From Tetraselmis striata (Eukaryota > Chlorophyta > Chlorodendrophyceae > Chlorodendrales > Chlorodendraceae), in assembly GCA_006384855.1 (NCBI GenBank), contig VCJN01001685.1, positions 42,187 through 106,186 of the forward strand: a stretch of DNA of 64,000 bases, in the 5' to 3' direction. Under the pieces are notes generated by a model, which worked only from the letters and a program-made list of their open reading frames with translations, did not search any database and was not told the origin of the DNA. Of the stretch, positions 1 through 16,200 are shown piece after piece. Positions within the stretch are counted from its first letter, which is position 1. Every line of letters starts with the position of its first letter. The translations under genes and the position numbers were made by a program.

Positions 1-3000
1 ACAAGCCGACAATTCGATGGACCGCGGAGAGGTGACAAGGCGATGCAATCTGGGAAATCAAACCGCTCTATAGGTCTATAGGCAGGGAGATGCTTGCAAC
101 TGCGCAGGCGACCACACTTGCGACCGGCAGGAGCTTTTCACTGTCAACGTATTTGTGGAGCGCAGTAAGTCCCTCTGCATGCCGGGATTGCATGTACATG
201 TACTCCATCCATTTTTTACCATATGACAGTTTTTTGCTGACTAGAACTATGCCTCGGTTGTTACCGCCACATCATATTTGCACTTTTATTTCAGGAAAGG
301 GTTGGCGCTTCGATCCGGGCTCAGTGACCACCCTCTTTCATATGGCAGTATTCAGAACACAGGCACATAAACAATATGCAAACGATCTTGCTGAGCATTT
401 GGCTTCCTCTGCGAACAACTGTGTGGGGCCTACAGTGGAGGAATTTGCGCCGGATGTTGCTGAATCTCTCCATGCCCTACCAGATATGGTCTGCCGAATC
501 CACCAGGTGCGCAACCTCCATCAATTAGCTTTAAAGCTTTGCATACACATAATTCTCTCACATTGCAATGTCACTATTCTGCAGGACATATTAACAAAGG
601 TAGGGGACAGAGACAAGGTAATGCAATCTGCATTTTAGAGCATGATGGACAACCTCCAATTCCAAAAGGATTCTAGAGCAGCATAGGATAAAGCCGCCCA
701 TCGCGCCCACACTACTCTACGTGAATTCAAGCTGCTGTAAATACGGCACTGGAGCTCGTAGCTGAGCAGCTTGGTGCTCCCGGCAATGACCAGGTACGCA
801 TTGAACCTCCGAAGCACATATTTTACTAGTGGTGTGCGCCGTACATGTATGTCTATTAAGCTTCGCCTTTACGCTTATTTCTCCGTAATATGCTACCTCC
901 CCTTCTCCCCTCCCGTTTGGCATAGGCGGAGGCGAGGCCATCAACGGCCACCCGAATTCCGCTAGTGGGACCAGTACAGGTGCCCCATCTGGCGACCACT
1001 GTGGCCCAACATGGCACAACACCGCGGCCGGCGCAAGCTCCGCAGTCTGCATCACAACACAGCGATTACTATTCTCTACCTGCGGAGGTCCGAGCAAATC
1101 TTTGTCGAATGTGTACGGATGTCAAAACTGTGTCAGGATTGTACACAGAGTGGAATTATGGCACCCAAATAGATGTTATTTCCCAACGGAACAAAACAGA
1201 CAGTGCAAAAGCCATCAGTACAGACAATGATTGCCAGCCCGAATGCTTATCCAAAGTGCAAGGCCTATAGAGCGTCTTGCAGTGGAAGGAAGCATTTATC
1301 GCGCAGACGCACAATCATTGACATTGTAGATGCTACAGCACAACGCCTAGGGAAGGAAGGCATCGACTTAGCAAAAGCCTTTGACAACTGCCAAGAGACG
1401 GACCGTTGGAATAAGTGTGGCACACGCCTCAAAAAGGGGGAGATGCCCGACATTAGCTAGGTCACTAAAATGGTGTAAGTTTATTGCGTCATTTCTGCAA
1501 ATACTGCCCAGCCCAGCCATCCCACACATGCACTTCCCCTACAGTGTAGCCAACATGGACCTCAGAATGTATTGCACGCTCACTGGGAGGCGCTGGTGCA
1601 GTGGCGTACGCAATGTGCAGAAGTTGCGCAGTCCAGCATAGGCCAAGTATCGCCATGCGTTTTATTACACACTGCTAGCTATAATCTAGTCATGCTGCCA
1701 GTACTAAAGCCTGCCAATACTAGTCCGGCGCCATCCCAACCACCGCACTGCTGCTCCCAACCTACAATGCTTCCTGTAGTGCCTGCATGCTGCTTCCTGA
1801 GCGGCTGCGCTTGCGGCGCCACCTGCCCTGCCGCCAGATCCTGCCATGCACTCGTTAGCGCCCCCCCCCCCCCCCCCCCCCCCCTCCCCCCCCCCCTGTC
1901 ACGCATGCAATCCCTCCATGCAATCAATGTGTGGCACCACTATCAAATACTACACACATTGCGCGAGTGTGCACCTGCACCGCGGCAAGACGGCGCAGCG
2001 GCAGGCCGGCGTCGCTGCGGCCCTACCGTCCAAACGAATGTCCAGCATCATGACTACACTACGGTAGCAACTGCATCTATTGCAGTTGATTCAGTGACAC
2101 TAAGTCCCGCAGTCTGCCTGAATGCCCATGACAAGCCCTTGTTCCTCCCCCATTGCCATTACCCTAACTGGACGACGCACCGGCGGGGGCGTCGGGGCAT
2201 CATGGCGTCAAGCACGCTGCATCTGCGCACGGCCCCTGTGCACCCCAGCCGGCTGGTCCGACGCTGCGGCAGCAGCATGCAACATGGCGTGCGGCTATTC
2301 CTTACAGCCGACTACGCAGTCCCCTCCCCTGTGCCTCCAAGCACACACCAGGCGCGCACCTGCTTGTAGGCAGGAGAGTTGCATCTACGCGCGCTGCAAC
2401 TTGCTGGTTGTGCTCGGGCGTAGAGCCAGAGCAGCCTTGAGTTTATGTTTAGAGCAAGGGGAGAGAGGGGGCGGGGGAGAGGGGGGTGTCAGGCAGGCCT
2501 AGTGGAGCAAAGTGCATGGATAGTCCGGAAGAGATAGCAATCATGTCTATACGCGCAAGTTGGAGTAGTTTGGGCTGTGTGGATGTGTGTGTGTGTGGGG
2601 GGGGGGGGGGGGGGGGGGGGTTCAGTGCGGCTATAAGCCGCGCAAGCCGCGCGTGCTGAGAATGGCAGCCAACGTGAAATTCGCGGCCGGGAACAATATT
2701 CGGCCGGGTCAATAATCGTTAAGTGCGCCTCTTCACGGCGCGACAATACGCAGTGCACAAACGGCGCACAAACGTCGCGGGCCAAGTCGGGATCGAGAGG
2801 AGGTGGGGGGGGGGGGGGGGGGGGGGCAATTACTGCCGCGCGCTTTGAAGTTACCTGACGATGCCCACCGGTTGCGCCAGTGAGGGAAGTCTTGCGACAA
2901 GCTCCTATGCAACGTTTTCGTACGTGTCAAGATGTGCCGCAACCATCGCTTGCCAATGCGGCACGGCACGAGCAGCGTGTCGTCCACCATCGCGGAACGC

Positions 3001-4120
3001 GGTATTGGATGATGCTGCGGTATGGCCGCTCGGGCACCCAGTAGCAACACCCGAATGACACAAACCACCCAAGTAGTACGCGTGGCACAAGACGGGTAGT
3101 GCGCGCCCAAGCGCAATACGGAGGACGAGTGGCAGCCGTCAGCACAGGTGATGACGGCTGCGATATCAAGCCAGAACCTCGGCAGCAGGGCGCATCAGGG
3201 CGTTGCGTTACGCAATATCGAGCAGGACCCCAGCAGCGCTGATATTGCCTAACGCAAATGGCAGTTTGCACGACAATATCTTGATATTTTCGCGCAAATG
3301 ACATGCTCTAAACTAGGGCAGGTCACATCCGTGACGGCGAGGTACTTTACGGCAGGTTGCCGAGGTGTGACATCCGTGACGGCGTCACGCGTACGATAAA
3401 AATAGCGCTATATATTGACGAATAAATAGCTCCATTGTCGTTGACGATTTCACGTCACGTCTCTGTAGTTGAAAAATTAGATACTAATTGACATATAATT
3501 TACATTTTAAGCCATATGATCTTCAGATCTTATGTTTAAATACATTGAATATAATCTGATTCTAACGCGTCTATTTCGTTATCTCCTCGCTTGATATTAT
3601 CGTCATAGGCGACGCCATCTGCATCCTCATCCGGGATAAATAGGAGGAATAGGTCGCTAATGCTGCCTGATCCGAGGGGGTGATCGATATCGCTCGTACC
3701 GGTACGAGTTTATTATAATATACAAGTAGTCGCTACAGCCTACAGGTAGCCGCCGCCGCAACAGCCCGTGCGCGCACGACGGCGCCCACAGCAAAGGTTC
3801 GGCACGGCGGCGCTTTTCCGGCGACTTCTTCGTCCAGCAAGTGAGACAAGTGGCCGCCGACAACAGCGCGCATATCGTCATATCGTCACGCCACAGACAA
3901 AGAAACTACAGACCGCCCTCAGTTTCCCAGCTAGCACACAGAGCTATCCGCCACGGCCTGGCGAACATTCCGTTGACGGGACCTTGCCGGCCCGGACAGG
4001 TTTGCGGAGCGACGGGCCGCCTGGGCGAGGGCAGTCGCCGCACCGTGCCGCACCGCGAGTCGGCGAGGCGCGGCGAGAGGGGGCGCACGCGAGGGCAAGC
4101 GGGCCTGAACGATAGGCGCG
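1..4120. other. Gene-poor left region, no certain gene
   Basis: No protein family was recognised here. The stretch 298-509 (+) reads like one open exon: it is open without a stop, preceded by a pyrimidine/CAG context and followed by CAG then GTGCGC. Its composition is near 50% GC, unlike the GC-rich exons elsewhere, and its translation resembles nothing I know. The region also has a C-run at 1861-1896, G-runs at 2597-2620 and 2805-2826, and two close copies of a GTGACATCCGTGACGGCG-like motif near 3327 and 3368. An AT-rich stretch (about 3400-3720) lies upstream of DIM1. Confidence 0.5.
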
Positions 4121-5990
<1,870 letters not shown>

Positions 5991-8900
5991 GGGACCCCCT
6001 CCGCCGTCTGCCTGCCTGCTATGCGATGGTAATCAGAACCAAGCTACCGTTTTGGGAGGCACTTAAGGGAGCCCTGCTACTACTCCGACCTTGGTCCGGC
6101 CATTTTCGGCCATCGCGCTGGTCATGGATAGACGTCACAGACACAGGGAGTGTCAATGTAAACAAGTAAGCTGCTTCACTTTCGTGCAAAATCGCGTTCT
6201 GCGACGTTACCTCCTTGCGCAGGACTGCATATTCCATTTCCGCTTTGAGCAATGTTTCCCAGCAGCACATCAGATAGACCTGGCACAGAAGCAATTAAGC
6301 GTATCTCGACTGTTTGTCAAGTCCAAGCGCGACGGCAGATTTCAATCCCGTACGCAGAGCATTCTTGTTATTGTAGCCATACACTGGATACCCAGTACAA
6401 TACTATCTATTTTCAAAGGTAGAGCTATGTGATGAAAACCGCTGAGTAGTATTATTATCAATCAATGCTTAGGCCGTTTTAGAGAGTACAAGCGGCGGAT
6501 CTATCTATCCGCCTCACCATTACTACCAACCTACTTAGCAGAGGCCCGCCGGCGCCAGATTCGTTGCTGCTTGCACATATCGATTTATTTTTTGATTAGT
6601 AAAATAAGGTTACAAAGTCTGATGCGCACTGTTGGTACGATTGTCGCGCATGATATGCCCCGAAGTATCAATACTACACACGAAAATAATAGTAGCGCAT
6701 ATTTCCATTATAGCATCATTGATGATGATATATTACCATGCTTTTGCCCAAACATCGCAATATGTCGCTACTGCGGCTACATACACATACAGGTATGCAG
6801 TCCGCACGTATACTAAATTGCTGGCTAAGATGATATGAAATTAGTGCTGATATTAAAAGTAGCAGGCTCCTGTCGGAAATGTATTGTTTTTCACTGCAAC
6901 TGCTTCCGATTTAGAAATGTAATACATACTACGGTGTTTTTGTTACTACGCTACTACGGCGATGCGCGTATCGAACATTGTGACATTTTATCATCATTAA
7001 ATAGATGTGTAATTATGTGAATTCTATATGTTAGGCCGAGCAGCATAATGCAGCAGATGACTACCACGCAATTGACTAGCACGTGCTGTCTAGAGATCGA
7101 CAAAGAGGATGATGATGCTGACTTTACCGCGGGTGCAACTAAGAGTGGCGCACGCATCACAGGTAACACCGCCCCAGCAGTATATAAATGCAATGTGTAA
7201 CAACAGTAGATGCGCACACATGATGATGTATCAATTCGCATTATGATAGTCCAGGACAGTGACGCCGGGTAGCGCTCCGAAACCATAGTCACTTGTATTT
7301 ATAGTGACATACATGGAAAACTCACTAGAAAGTGCGCGTTCTTGATGCATGGTGTGCATTCCATCTATGCGCCAAGACCGCAGTCATGTGGGGCTGCATG
7401 TCCCTGCTTTCGATGCTCCCAGATACACGATGAGATCTCTGCGTATACGATGATGGAAGGGCTTACACTGAGACGTTGCCGGAAAACCTCATCTTGCGCG
7501 CGGGTCTTTTGTTAACTTCGTGTAGTGCGGAATTACATGCATAGTAGTCGTGCGTAGTGCGGTGGGATCATAATTGCGATTCTGAGGTTGCTCATTTGTC
7601 GGAAATTCCTGTTGCTGTATCATCGCAGTGTCAGAGCACAAACAAAATAAATCGCCCACCACTTGCAGATGCACCCATCATAAAAAACCACTTAATCATG
7701 AAAACAGTACGCAGACTAGCATAGCATATTGGCTCCTGCGGCTCATCGTCCTGGTGCTCGTTGAAATCCAAAGACGAAGACCACGGCGAATGTTAATGCG
7801 TCTGCCGCCCGTCCCATGCCACTGAGCCACTTGCGTCACAAATAATACATTGAATAAAACAAGATGGAGTCATACGCAGCAAATTATTATCTAGTTCTAT
7901 TACGCTGCCTCGGTCGCCGTCCATGAGCGCGCCTGCGTTGTGCTCCGAAACCAATAGAAAAAAGTCGATATTGCGGCGGCGGTGGCGACGACAACGTGGT
8001 TGCCCCGAAACCACAGACCGCTCGTCGTCCAGCGGCAGGTTTTTTCTTACGACGACCTATTAAATCCTTATTGCAGAACTCGCGCCCATATAATTGTTGC
8101 GGTGCGATGACATGCTACTCCAAAGGAAAGCCTGACATAACTCGCTCGTCTACTTGCCATCAAAATCGAGCAGTACTCTCGTCGTCGCAGCGACGCCTCG
8201 GGCGTTGTACATACGCGCTTCGTAAAAGACAGATGCGCACCTTGGACGAAGACCTTACGCGCGTCAGCACCGTCGTCGCCATATGTTCGCGGACGAGCCT
8301 TGCATTGGCGAATTCACCTAGCGCGTAGAGATAATTTCGCCACGCAACCGAGCTGTCTTGCAAGCAACTGCGTAGATAGCGGCGCATCAAAGCATTGCTA
8401 CTGCGTGGCGTACACGAGTTATTTCTTGCGAGTTGTTGCGCAGCGTGTATACGGTGTGTTGTTGTTGCTGCGGCAGCATCGCGGCTCATATCTGTCGTCG
8501 TCGAAAGCCGTTTCGCAGCAGCATAGCCGGTACCGGCGATGCAATACCGAGTTATCCGTCAGGATTAGTCGCTCGACGCACTGCTGAGGGGCGACCGAGT
8601 AGAACGAGCTGGGAGGCTGAGGGATGCGTGCGCGCGACCGTTGCTCGTGGTGTGTACATGCATGAAAACACATTTTGCAACTAGTAGAAGCACGGCGCTT
8701 TTGTATCCATTAGCCAAACTTTATTCAGGCGTACCGAACTGCTTACCCGTCAAATTATCTTTTGTCGTGCAAGACCCTACGTTGGGGCACCGAAACCTTG
8801 CTTAACCCATGTAAAACTAACCAACACCCAATGGGGCCCATGCACGGGCCGAATTGGATCCGTACTAAGGTGTTGACGTTGCGCAGTTGGGCACATGCGG

Positions 8901-11900
8901 TTATGCAGCGAGATGGGACGGGCTGTAGGTGGGGTGGTCCAGCGTAGGTTAAAAGCACTTATGCTGTCGCACCGGCTCCGCGGTGCGACATTGGCGTTGA
9001 CGCGCACCACCAACAACCGGGAACTTGAGACACGGCTCTTGAAAGCACACGTGACGAGATGTGGCAAAGGCACATGAGAGCACCTTTGCTGTGGTTTCAT
9101 GCGACATCGTGCTTGAATGAGGTGCCGGTGGCCCGCGTATGTCTGGGGGTTGCGCGATCCATAAAGGATCGCTTGACCCGCATCAATTTGCTCTGACCCA
9201 TTGGCTGCCACTCCGCACTCGGGTCAACCACAAACCGTCCTAGGGCATGTCCTATACCATATAGAAAGGCCACGGGTGCCCAATGTGCTTGCTGTGGTTG
9301 TGTTGTCCCCTCACCGGCCTAGCGCGTTTCCCAGCATAGGTCCGGTGATACCTGAGACAAAGAGAATTTAACGGGTACCCCTCATTGGGCTTGGACTCCG
9401 CCGCCCGCACGTCCGCTATAAAGCCAAGATGCACCACCTCCGCGTAGGGGATAAAACGCTCGCTGGCATGCGGACACGTCATTGCGGTAATGTGCACCCG
9501 TGCAACAACCTCCACGTCTACAGCCCCCGCCAAGATTTGCGCTAGGCACCATTATTGGCATTTTGCCAATCATGAGGTGTGCGATGATGTCTACGCTCGT
9601 CCCCGGCGACGTGCGGCGGTTCCCAACCACCCCTCCAGGATTCACCGTATATTATTGAGCTCAAACTTGTGACATGTGTTCGTTTTACGAAGTCCCAAGC
9701 GGTCTTCTCCGCCAACGTTTTTTACTTGAGCAGTAGGTGTCAATGTTGTCAAGATTGGACATGTCAGATAAAGTATACACGGGGCTCGCCGGTAGGTCGT
9801 CGCGGCCATATTATAGTATGACACTGCTGCGCAGCTGCTTATGTCTCATAACAACGCACTCGACTTGCCGCCGATGTCATTGTATTATCAGCTCAGTCCC
9901 CCGCCAGCCAAGTTCCGCAACGGCTTCCGTAAACACTGACCTCCTTTCAATTAATAATTTAGATTTCTACATCAATATATCTAGCCAAAATATATCCAAA
10001 ATAATTTTCATGTTTGCACGGCTTCCAGGATTGGCGACGTGCGCCTCTGGTGGTACCCGTGCCTGGTGCGTAGTCAGCAAATAACTGGGACATGTTTGGG
10101 CGGAGTGAATGCGACTTTTACGCATTCAGCACTGAGGTGCACTGCGTCGTTCTCGTCTAGAATGATAGAATCGCGCGCGACGAAGCAGCGCCGCGGCGGA
10201 GGGCGAGCATGCTGCCGCCGTACGTCCAATTTAGTCTTTTGCTCTCTGCGGCCCCCAAATCCACGTGCGGAACGCGCGCATCGTGGCATATTGATTGTCG
10301 TACGGGTACTGGCGGTACACGAACGTGTACGAGCTCTACATACTGCCCGCCACTATGAAATCATGGAAAATTTACGTTGATGTGTCAGTCAGTCAGCCAA
10401 CCATTCAGTCACTCAGTCAGCCACCCAATCAGAGTTTCACACGTCCTATATCAAGAATTATGCCGGATGAAATTACGCACATCCAGGGACGATGGGCCGG
10501 AAAAGTGCGGAATCTATGGCCACTGGGGCACTAGGATGATATAGTAATCTCATTAGTTTTCCTACTCGAGGTCTACTCATAATAGCGACTACAATGTTTA
10601 ACTCATCAGTACTCTAATCGAATGTGAGGCGACAACGCCCGCTGTGGCATTGCGCGACAACACATACGCATCCCGGAGTTGCTAGTATGCGGGAGCAGGA
10701 GCTTCCGCAAGGGCGCGGCGTTTCTCCAACCTCGTCCTCTCCATATTCGCATGCACCTCGGTTGCAAACTGTCCCCGCAAAGGCTCGCCGAACAATCGGC
10801 CGAGCTGGGACAAAATGTCGTACGAAAGTCAATGTATATATATCTGCGTTTGCACCCGTCGCAAAACCACATCCTCTTAGTACGCCCTACAACGGGAATT
10901 GCAACTTTGCATATTCACGGGGCGTCGCGGCGAATCTTGCCTGGAACGAGAACATGCATGAAGAGCACACGCCCGCCCCTCCCATGAAGCCGCCACATGG
11001 GACTCCATATAAATAGACGGTGATTGCTGTGATGCCGATGGGCGTGCGTCGCGTTGCTTGCGTTGGAGTTGCTCGCATGCAAAGCCGCGAATGCCAAACA
11101 TCGTCAAATAAACTTCCGGCGCGAATCAGAGGGTACCCGATATATAGAGAGGGTATTACCTGATGCATAGGGGGCACGACACACAACAGAGACTACGGAC
11201 GAAACGGCTGCGGACGATGCGTTGCACCATGCGGATGGCCATATCCGGAAGAAGTCCGGGCCTCTTGCCTCATTGCGGTCGCACTGCAACACCTTATTAG
11301 TCGTGGCGAGGCGGTACACCGTGAGACGCATGTCCGCCTATTTCCGTAGATGGCGCAACGCCCACTCAAACATCCTCTTCAACTCCGCTCATGGCGTCTC
11401 GGACGCGGGCAACACAAGGGCGAGATCTGGCGGCCACGAGGCGTACGGCATACCGCTAGCCAAGTACATGCGTGAGGTACCCGGGATGTAAACGTATGTC
11501 GCGAGGGCGAGGGTGAAGGAGGGCCAAGAGGGGGGGTGTATATACGCTCCTCACTGAGCGTAACTCTTCCACCGAAATATGCTATTCCCAAACCCGTCGT
11601 CGTCCGGAAGAGCAAGAGTCTTAAAACTCCGTTGTAGGAGGTTCTTGTACGTCCCGGCCGCAAGGTATATCGTCTTAGTCCAGGGGCTCGAACTCATGGG
11701 ACGGCGTATCGCCCGTGCACTTCCGCAACATTTTCAACCGCCGTTGATTGTGCTCGTACATCAAAAGGATCCAATCCTCGGGGTCGACCCCCCCCCCCCC
11801 CCCCCCGCCCCCCACCCACCCATCCACTAGACACAAGGCTCTCCGTGCGTTGATTGATTGGGTCGAATAGAACTCCCACGAACTCTATCTTCCTGCACCG

Positions 11901-12420
11901 ATGCGCGTTGTGCAACCTGGAGTCAGCATTTTCGAAAACGCCCTTTGCGTATCATCGGGTGCGCTTCGCACCGGTCACCGTAGGAGCGCCTAGCCCCGAG
12001 TGGTGCGATAGGCTCCCGGCTCCCATGAGGGCGATCGCCTCGACGGTGGGGATATCTATTATCCGTCTCTAGCTAAATATCGTCATCGCTTGTGACATTT
12101 CGGTCTGGAAGAAACATTGCGGCGTTGCGATCGATTTTGGAATATTATCGGGAGGGGAGGGGACCCTCTGGACAGGGGACACCGTGTAGGTAGTAGCGGC
12201 ACTGAAGATCGACTTCGGTCCACCCGAAGACATATCGCATCCGCCTCGACATCCCCCGCCATGAACAGCGACCGACACGTCGCACGTGCGTATTGGACTT
12301 GACAAGCCCCAACGGAATAAACGATTCAACATAGTCTCAATGGGGGGTGAGTGGTGGTGGTGGTGGGGGAGGGAGCGGGGAGACGGACGGTCCATACCGG
12401 GGTTGCGCTTAAGTACCCCT
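5991..12420. other. 6.4-kb gene-poor region
   Basis: No gene was recognised on either strand. Open frames are short, overlap on both strands and show no domain. A TGTAA motif, used as a poly(A) signal by green algae, occurs near 6155, about 165 nt after the DIM1 stop, and may end its mRNA. The motif GCTCCGAAACCA occurs at 7274 and 7942. A CAGT-rich simple repeat lies at about 10385-10430. A C-run lies at 11788-11806. Confidence 0.5.
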
Positions 12421-13335
12421 GGAGGTATTCAGTTCAGGCTGGATTGAATTCAGATGAACAGACTTCAGGCCCTGAATTCAGCCTGAAGTCTACTCAGTTC
12501 AGGCATGCAGATATTCAGACTGAATTCATGCCCGAAGACACCCCCCCCCCCTCCCCCCCCCCCCCCCCCCCCCCCCAACAACGGCGCAGAGCAGTGGCAA
12601 TTTTTGTGCGGTTGAACATATTATTACATGTATGACACCCACGGGAGCGCCGGTTTGGGACACGGACTGAATAGGCGCGGTAGGAAACTGGGACTACGAG
12701 TCACCGGCGCTACGGCGGTTAGCAGCGGGGCGGTCGGCGGCACGGCCGCGGGGTGATGCCGCCGCCGCGCTGCTGGCGATCGTCTGTTGAGCCCCTCCCG
12801 ATGACACCGGAACGCCACCCTCGCCGGCGTTGATTGCATGCTCCGCGATTGGCTCCGCAACCTACATCCACACTCGTTGGTATCGTGAGCGAAGAGTGCA
12901 TGGTTTGGTGAGGCGAAAGTGGTGTGGCGGTGTGTGATGTGCGTTAGTTGCGGTTCTCCTTCGAGCATCTTGCCGTCCGGCAGCCGCCAGCAGGGAAACA
13001 TGGTCAATAGCTAGCGCCAAGAACAATAACATATACCAAACCCATCACAACATATTAGACAAATTCAAATCGTTTTCCACCGCTCGTACATATATTGCAA
13101 ATTATCGCGTAAATACTAACTAATCTACTGATAAGGGGCTATTCAATACTATCCGCCACGCATTTGGGCCATATACGGCTACACCACGTAGGACAACAAA
13201 ATGGGCGGCATGGAACAATATATCTCTACGGATTCGGACTATTCAGACGACGTAGTCAGTCCTACAGCCGGGCCCCACACTTAAAAATCGTCTTTCTAAA
13301 GGGACTTCATGTAGGGGGTACTCATGCCATTTCCG
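12421..13335. repeat. 915-bp tandem duplication, copy 1
   Basis: The 915-bp unit repeats directly and almost base for base as the next copy; one visible change is GGCGGTGTG versus GGCAGTGTG. It begins with about 120 bp packed with TTCAG/CTGAA and GAATTC half-sites in both orientations, followed by a 36-nt C-run (12541-12576, one T). A 127-codon antisense frame (12624-13007) is present but shows no domain. The rest is unremarkable non-coding DNA. Confidence 0.93.
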
Positions 13336-14250
13336 GGAGGTATTCAGTTCAGGCTGGATTGAATTCAGATGAACAGACTTCAGGCCCTGAATTCAGCCTG
13401 AAGTCTACTCAGTTCAGGCATGCAGATATTCAGACTGAATTCATGCCCGAAGACACCCCCCCCCCTCCCCCCCCCCCCCCCCCCCCCCCCCAACAACGGC
13501 GCAGAGCAGTGGCAATTTTTGTGCGGTTGAACATATTATTACATGTATGACACCCACGGGAGCGCCGGTTTGGGACACGGACTGAATAGGCGCGGTAGGA
13601 AACTGGGACTACGAGTCACCGGCGCTACGGCGGTTAGCAGCGGGGCGGTCGGCGGCACGGCCGCGGGGTGATGCCGCCGCCGCGCTGCTGGCGATCGTCT
13701 GTTGAGCCCCTCCCGATGACACCGGAACGCCACCCTCGCCGGCGTTGATTGCATGCTCCGCGATTGGCTCCGCAACCTACATCCACACTCGTTGGTATCG
13801 TGAGCGAAGAGTGCATGGTTTGGTGAGGCGAAAGTGGTGTGGCAGTGTGTGATGTGCGTTAGTTGCGGTTCTCCTTCGAGCATCTTGCCGTCCGGCAGCC
13901 GCCAGCAGGGAAACATGGTCAATAGCTAGCGCCAAGAACAATAACATATACCAAACCCATCACAACATATTAGACAAATTCAAATCGTTTTCCACCGCTC
14001 GTACATATATTGCAAATTATCGCGTAAATACTAACTAATCTACTGATAAGGGGCTATTCAATACTATCCGCCACGCATTTGGGCCATATACGGCTACACC
14101 ACGTAGGACAACAAAATGGGCGGCATGGAACAATATATCTCTACGGATTCGGACTATTCAGACGACGTAGTCAGTCCTACAGCCGGGCCCCACACTTAAA
14201 AATCGTCTTTCTAAAGGGACTTCATGTAGGGGGTACTCATGCCATTTCCG
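13336..14250. repeat. 915-bp tandem duplication, copy 2
   Basis: Second unit of the exact 915-bp direct duplication, C-run at 13456-13491. A third unit starts at 14251 (GGAGGTATTCAG) but diverges after about 12 bases into further CTGAA/TTCAG sequence (to about 14320). This suggests the CTGAA-rich segment mediated unequal exchange. Confidence 0.93.
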
Positions 14251-16186
14251 GGAGGTATTCAGGCTGAACCGGATTCAGCTGAAGTTGGGATTGCTTCAGG
14301 CTGAAGTACCTTGAACTGCATGCCCTTCAACGCAACCCATGTCCATATGTTGGAACTGGTTGGCCAGGGGCGGCGGCTGGCACCGGAGCCCCCCCCCCCC
14401 CCCCCCCCCCCCCGCCCTCTCAAGTGCGAGACGCCGCGAGTCCGAACCGTCCATCCTTACAATAAGTGCGGCGATGTCTAACGGGTCCGGTGTATGCCGG
14501 GATGGTGTGCGGGTGTTGCATGACCAAGTGTCCTCGAGCTGCCGTGCTGCAAGGGCGGAGATGGTGGGACTGAGCGTCCTTTGTCTTTTGAATGATTTAA
14601 ATCAAGTTCCGGCAGCTCTGATTATTTTAAGACCAGTTCATGCGCGGTACATCTACACCCCCCCCCCCCCCCCACAAAAGAGAAGCCCTCGAGGAATCCG
14701 CATGCGAGCGCATCCCTGCGTGCCAGCATGCAGTAAAAACCACACACACTCCACTAACTACACTAAAGCTTAGCTTGAATGGCCTTGGTTGCAGCGCAGC
14801 CGCCAAAATGTCGCGCTAAAGCATCATTTTACGCGATGCGCTTTTTCTGCTCACAGTGAGTAAATGTTGTTTTTGACCAGAAAATGGCATAATACGATTG
14901 CATGCGTTTCAGCTTTTTGGGGCTGCACATGCTCCCAAGCTTTCGCGCACGGAAAGTAAAATAGATAATGAATACATTGTGTAAGTATTGTGCCAGTTGG
15001 ATGATGGTGTGGCATCACACCCTTGCATACGCCACTATCCCTACGTTTTATCCCTACAACGTTCGAAAGGGACTGGAAATGCGATCCGTTGGTAGCATAT
15101 ATAGCACGCGACGCGCTATATGGCCCAAGCTTCACCGTGCGAGTAGCCCATATTAAAACCCTTTTGATGCGCCACTGCCATGACGCAGCGCGGAAGGTGT
15201 GCATAAAAAATAGGCATTGTGCCAAAACACTCAGTATAGCCAAGTCACAGAAACTTTCACGCATCACCAGCAAAAAGCCGTCTAGAAACATGGGGAAACG
15301 CCATAATGCAAAGTTGTTGGTCCACGTTAGAGCATTTATGGACTCGAGTTTGAGGCACAATGGGTTGCATCTAGGTGCCCGTGACGTGGCCTAACACTGG
15401 GCCCCTATCACTGAAAACACGTTTTCGGGCCCGTAGACCCCTTAAACGTCAGCGAATCGCAAATATGATCGCAAAAATCCGGGCAATATGACACCCCTGG
15501 GCTATATGACAGCGTTTTCTCTAGGGCTTCTCCAACGCGACCTCGTATGCCTCAATCCGACGCCGTTTCGCAAAGATATGCCCCTTGGCACACCTCCCAA
15601 AACTGCGATTGCATCACAATATTTCCGACATTGACAGCGCTCGAATTCGTCTACCCTCTTGCGTAGAGACTCGTTTTTACTCAATAAAAAGCAGGGAGTG
15701 GTCGCATGACACCACTATGTCGACGAATTTCAAAGAAAAATGTACCTGAACATGGCAAAAAACGTTATTTATATGCTCCGAAACCGCTTACAATGCTGAA
15801 ATTGGGGCACTGTTGTAGCGCGTGTTCTACTTTGTCTGCGACTTCTTTGCGCCAAAGTATGCGATATTTCCCGAATAGCGACGATACACCCAGCTACGAT
15901 AGAGCATACTTGCGGTTGGTCGAATGGCATATAGTAATATTGCCATGTACCATCACAACATTGAATTCCTGCGTCTCGTATGACTTGGGGGGGCAAGACT
16001 TTGTGGGCAGGTGTACACACGGTGGGCGGGACTGGGTTAGGTCACAGCGCTGGACCAGCAATATATTAGGCGATAGGGTTGTATAGATGTTAATAGCGGC
16101 GTGTTGAGGTACCCGTACCTGTACAATTCAAAGCCTTTATTGCGCGCGACTGCGCGCGCGGTATCGCAACGCTCTCGCGTCGTCGG
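14251..16186. other. Gene-poor region before retrotransposon copy A
   Basis: Contains C-runs at 14389-14413 and 14658-14673 and AT-rich DNA. A 169-codon antisense frame at 14851-15360 shows no recognisable domain. A GCTCCGAAACCG variant of a motif seen elsewhere is at 15775. No RNA gene was seen. Confidence 0.45.
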
Positions 16187-16200
16187 AACGTACCTGTACC
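16187..16200 (+). repeat. Target-site duplication, left (copy A)
   Basis: AACGTACCTGTACC, identical to 18157-18170, directly abutting the 5'-truncated end of the retrotransposon. Confidence 0.9.

Noticed and set aside
90..638. 182-codon frame at the left end
   Set aside because: Part of it (298-509) might be an exon, but nothing recognisable supports a gene, so it is only mentioned in the regional entry.
12624..13922. Two identical 127-codon antisense frames in the 915-bp repeat
   Set aside because: Conserved only because the DNA is duplicated; no domain and several overlapping frames.
14851..15360. 169-codon antisense open frame in an AT-rich region
   Set aside because: No domain, no coding-like composition, overlapped by frames on the other strand, and no paralogue in the window.
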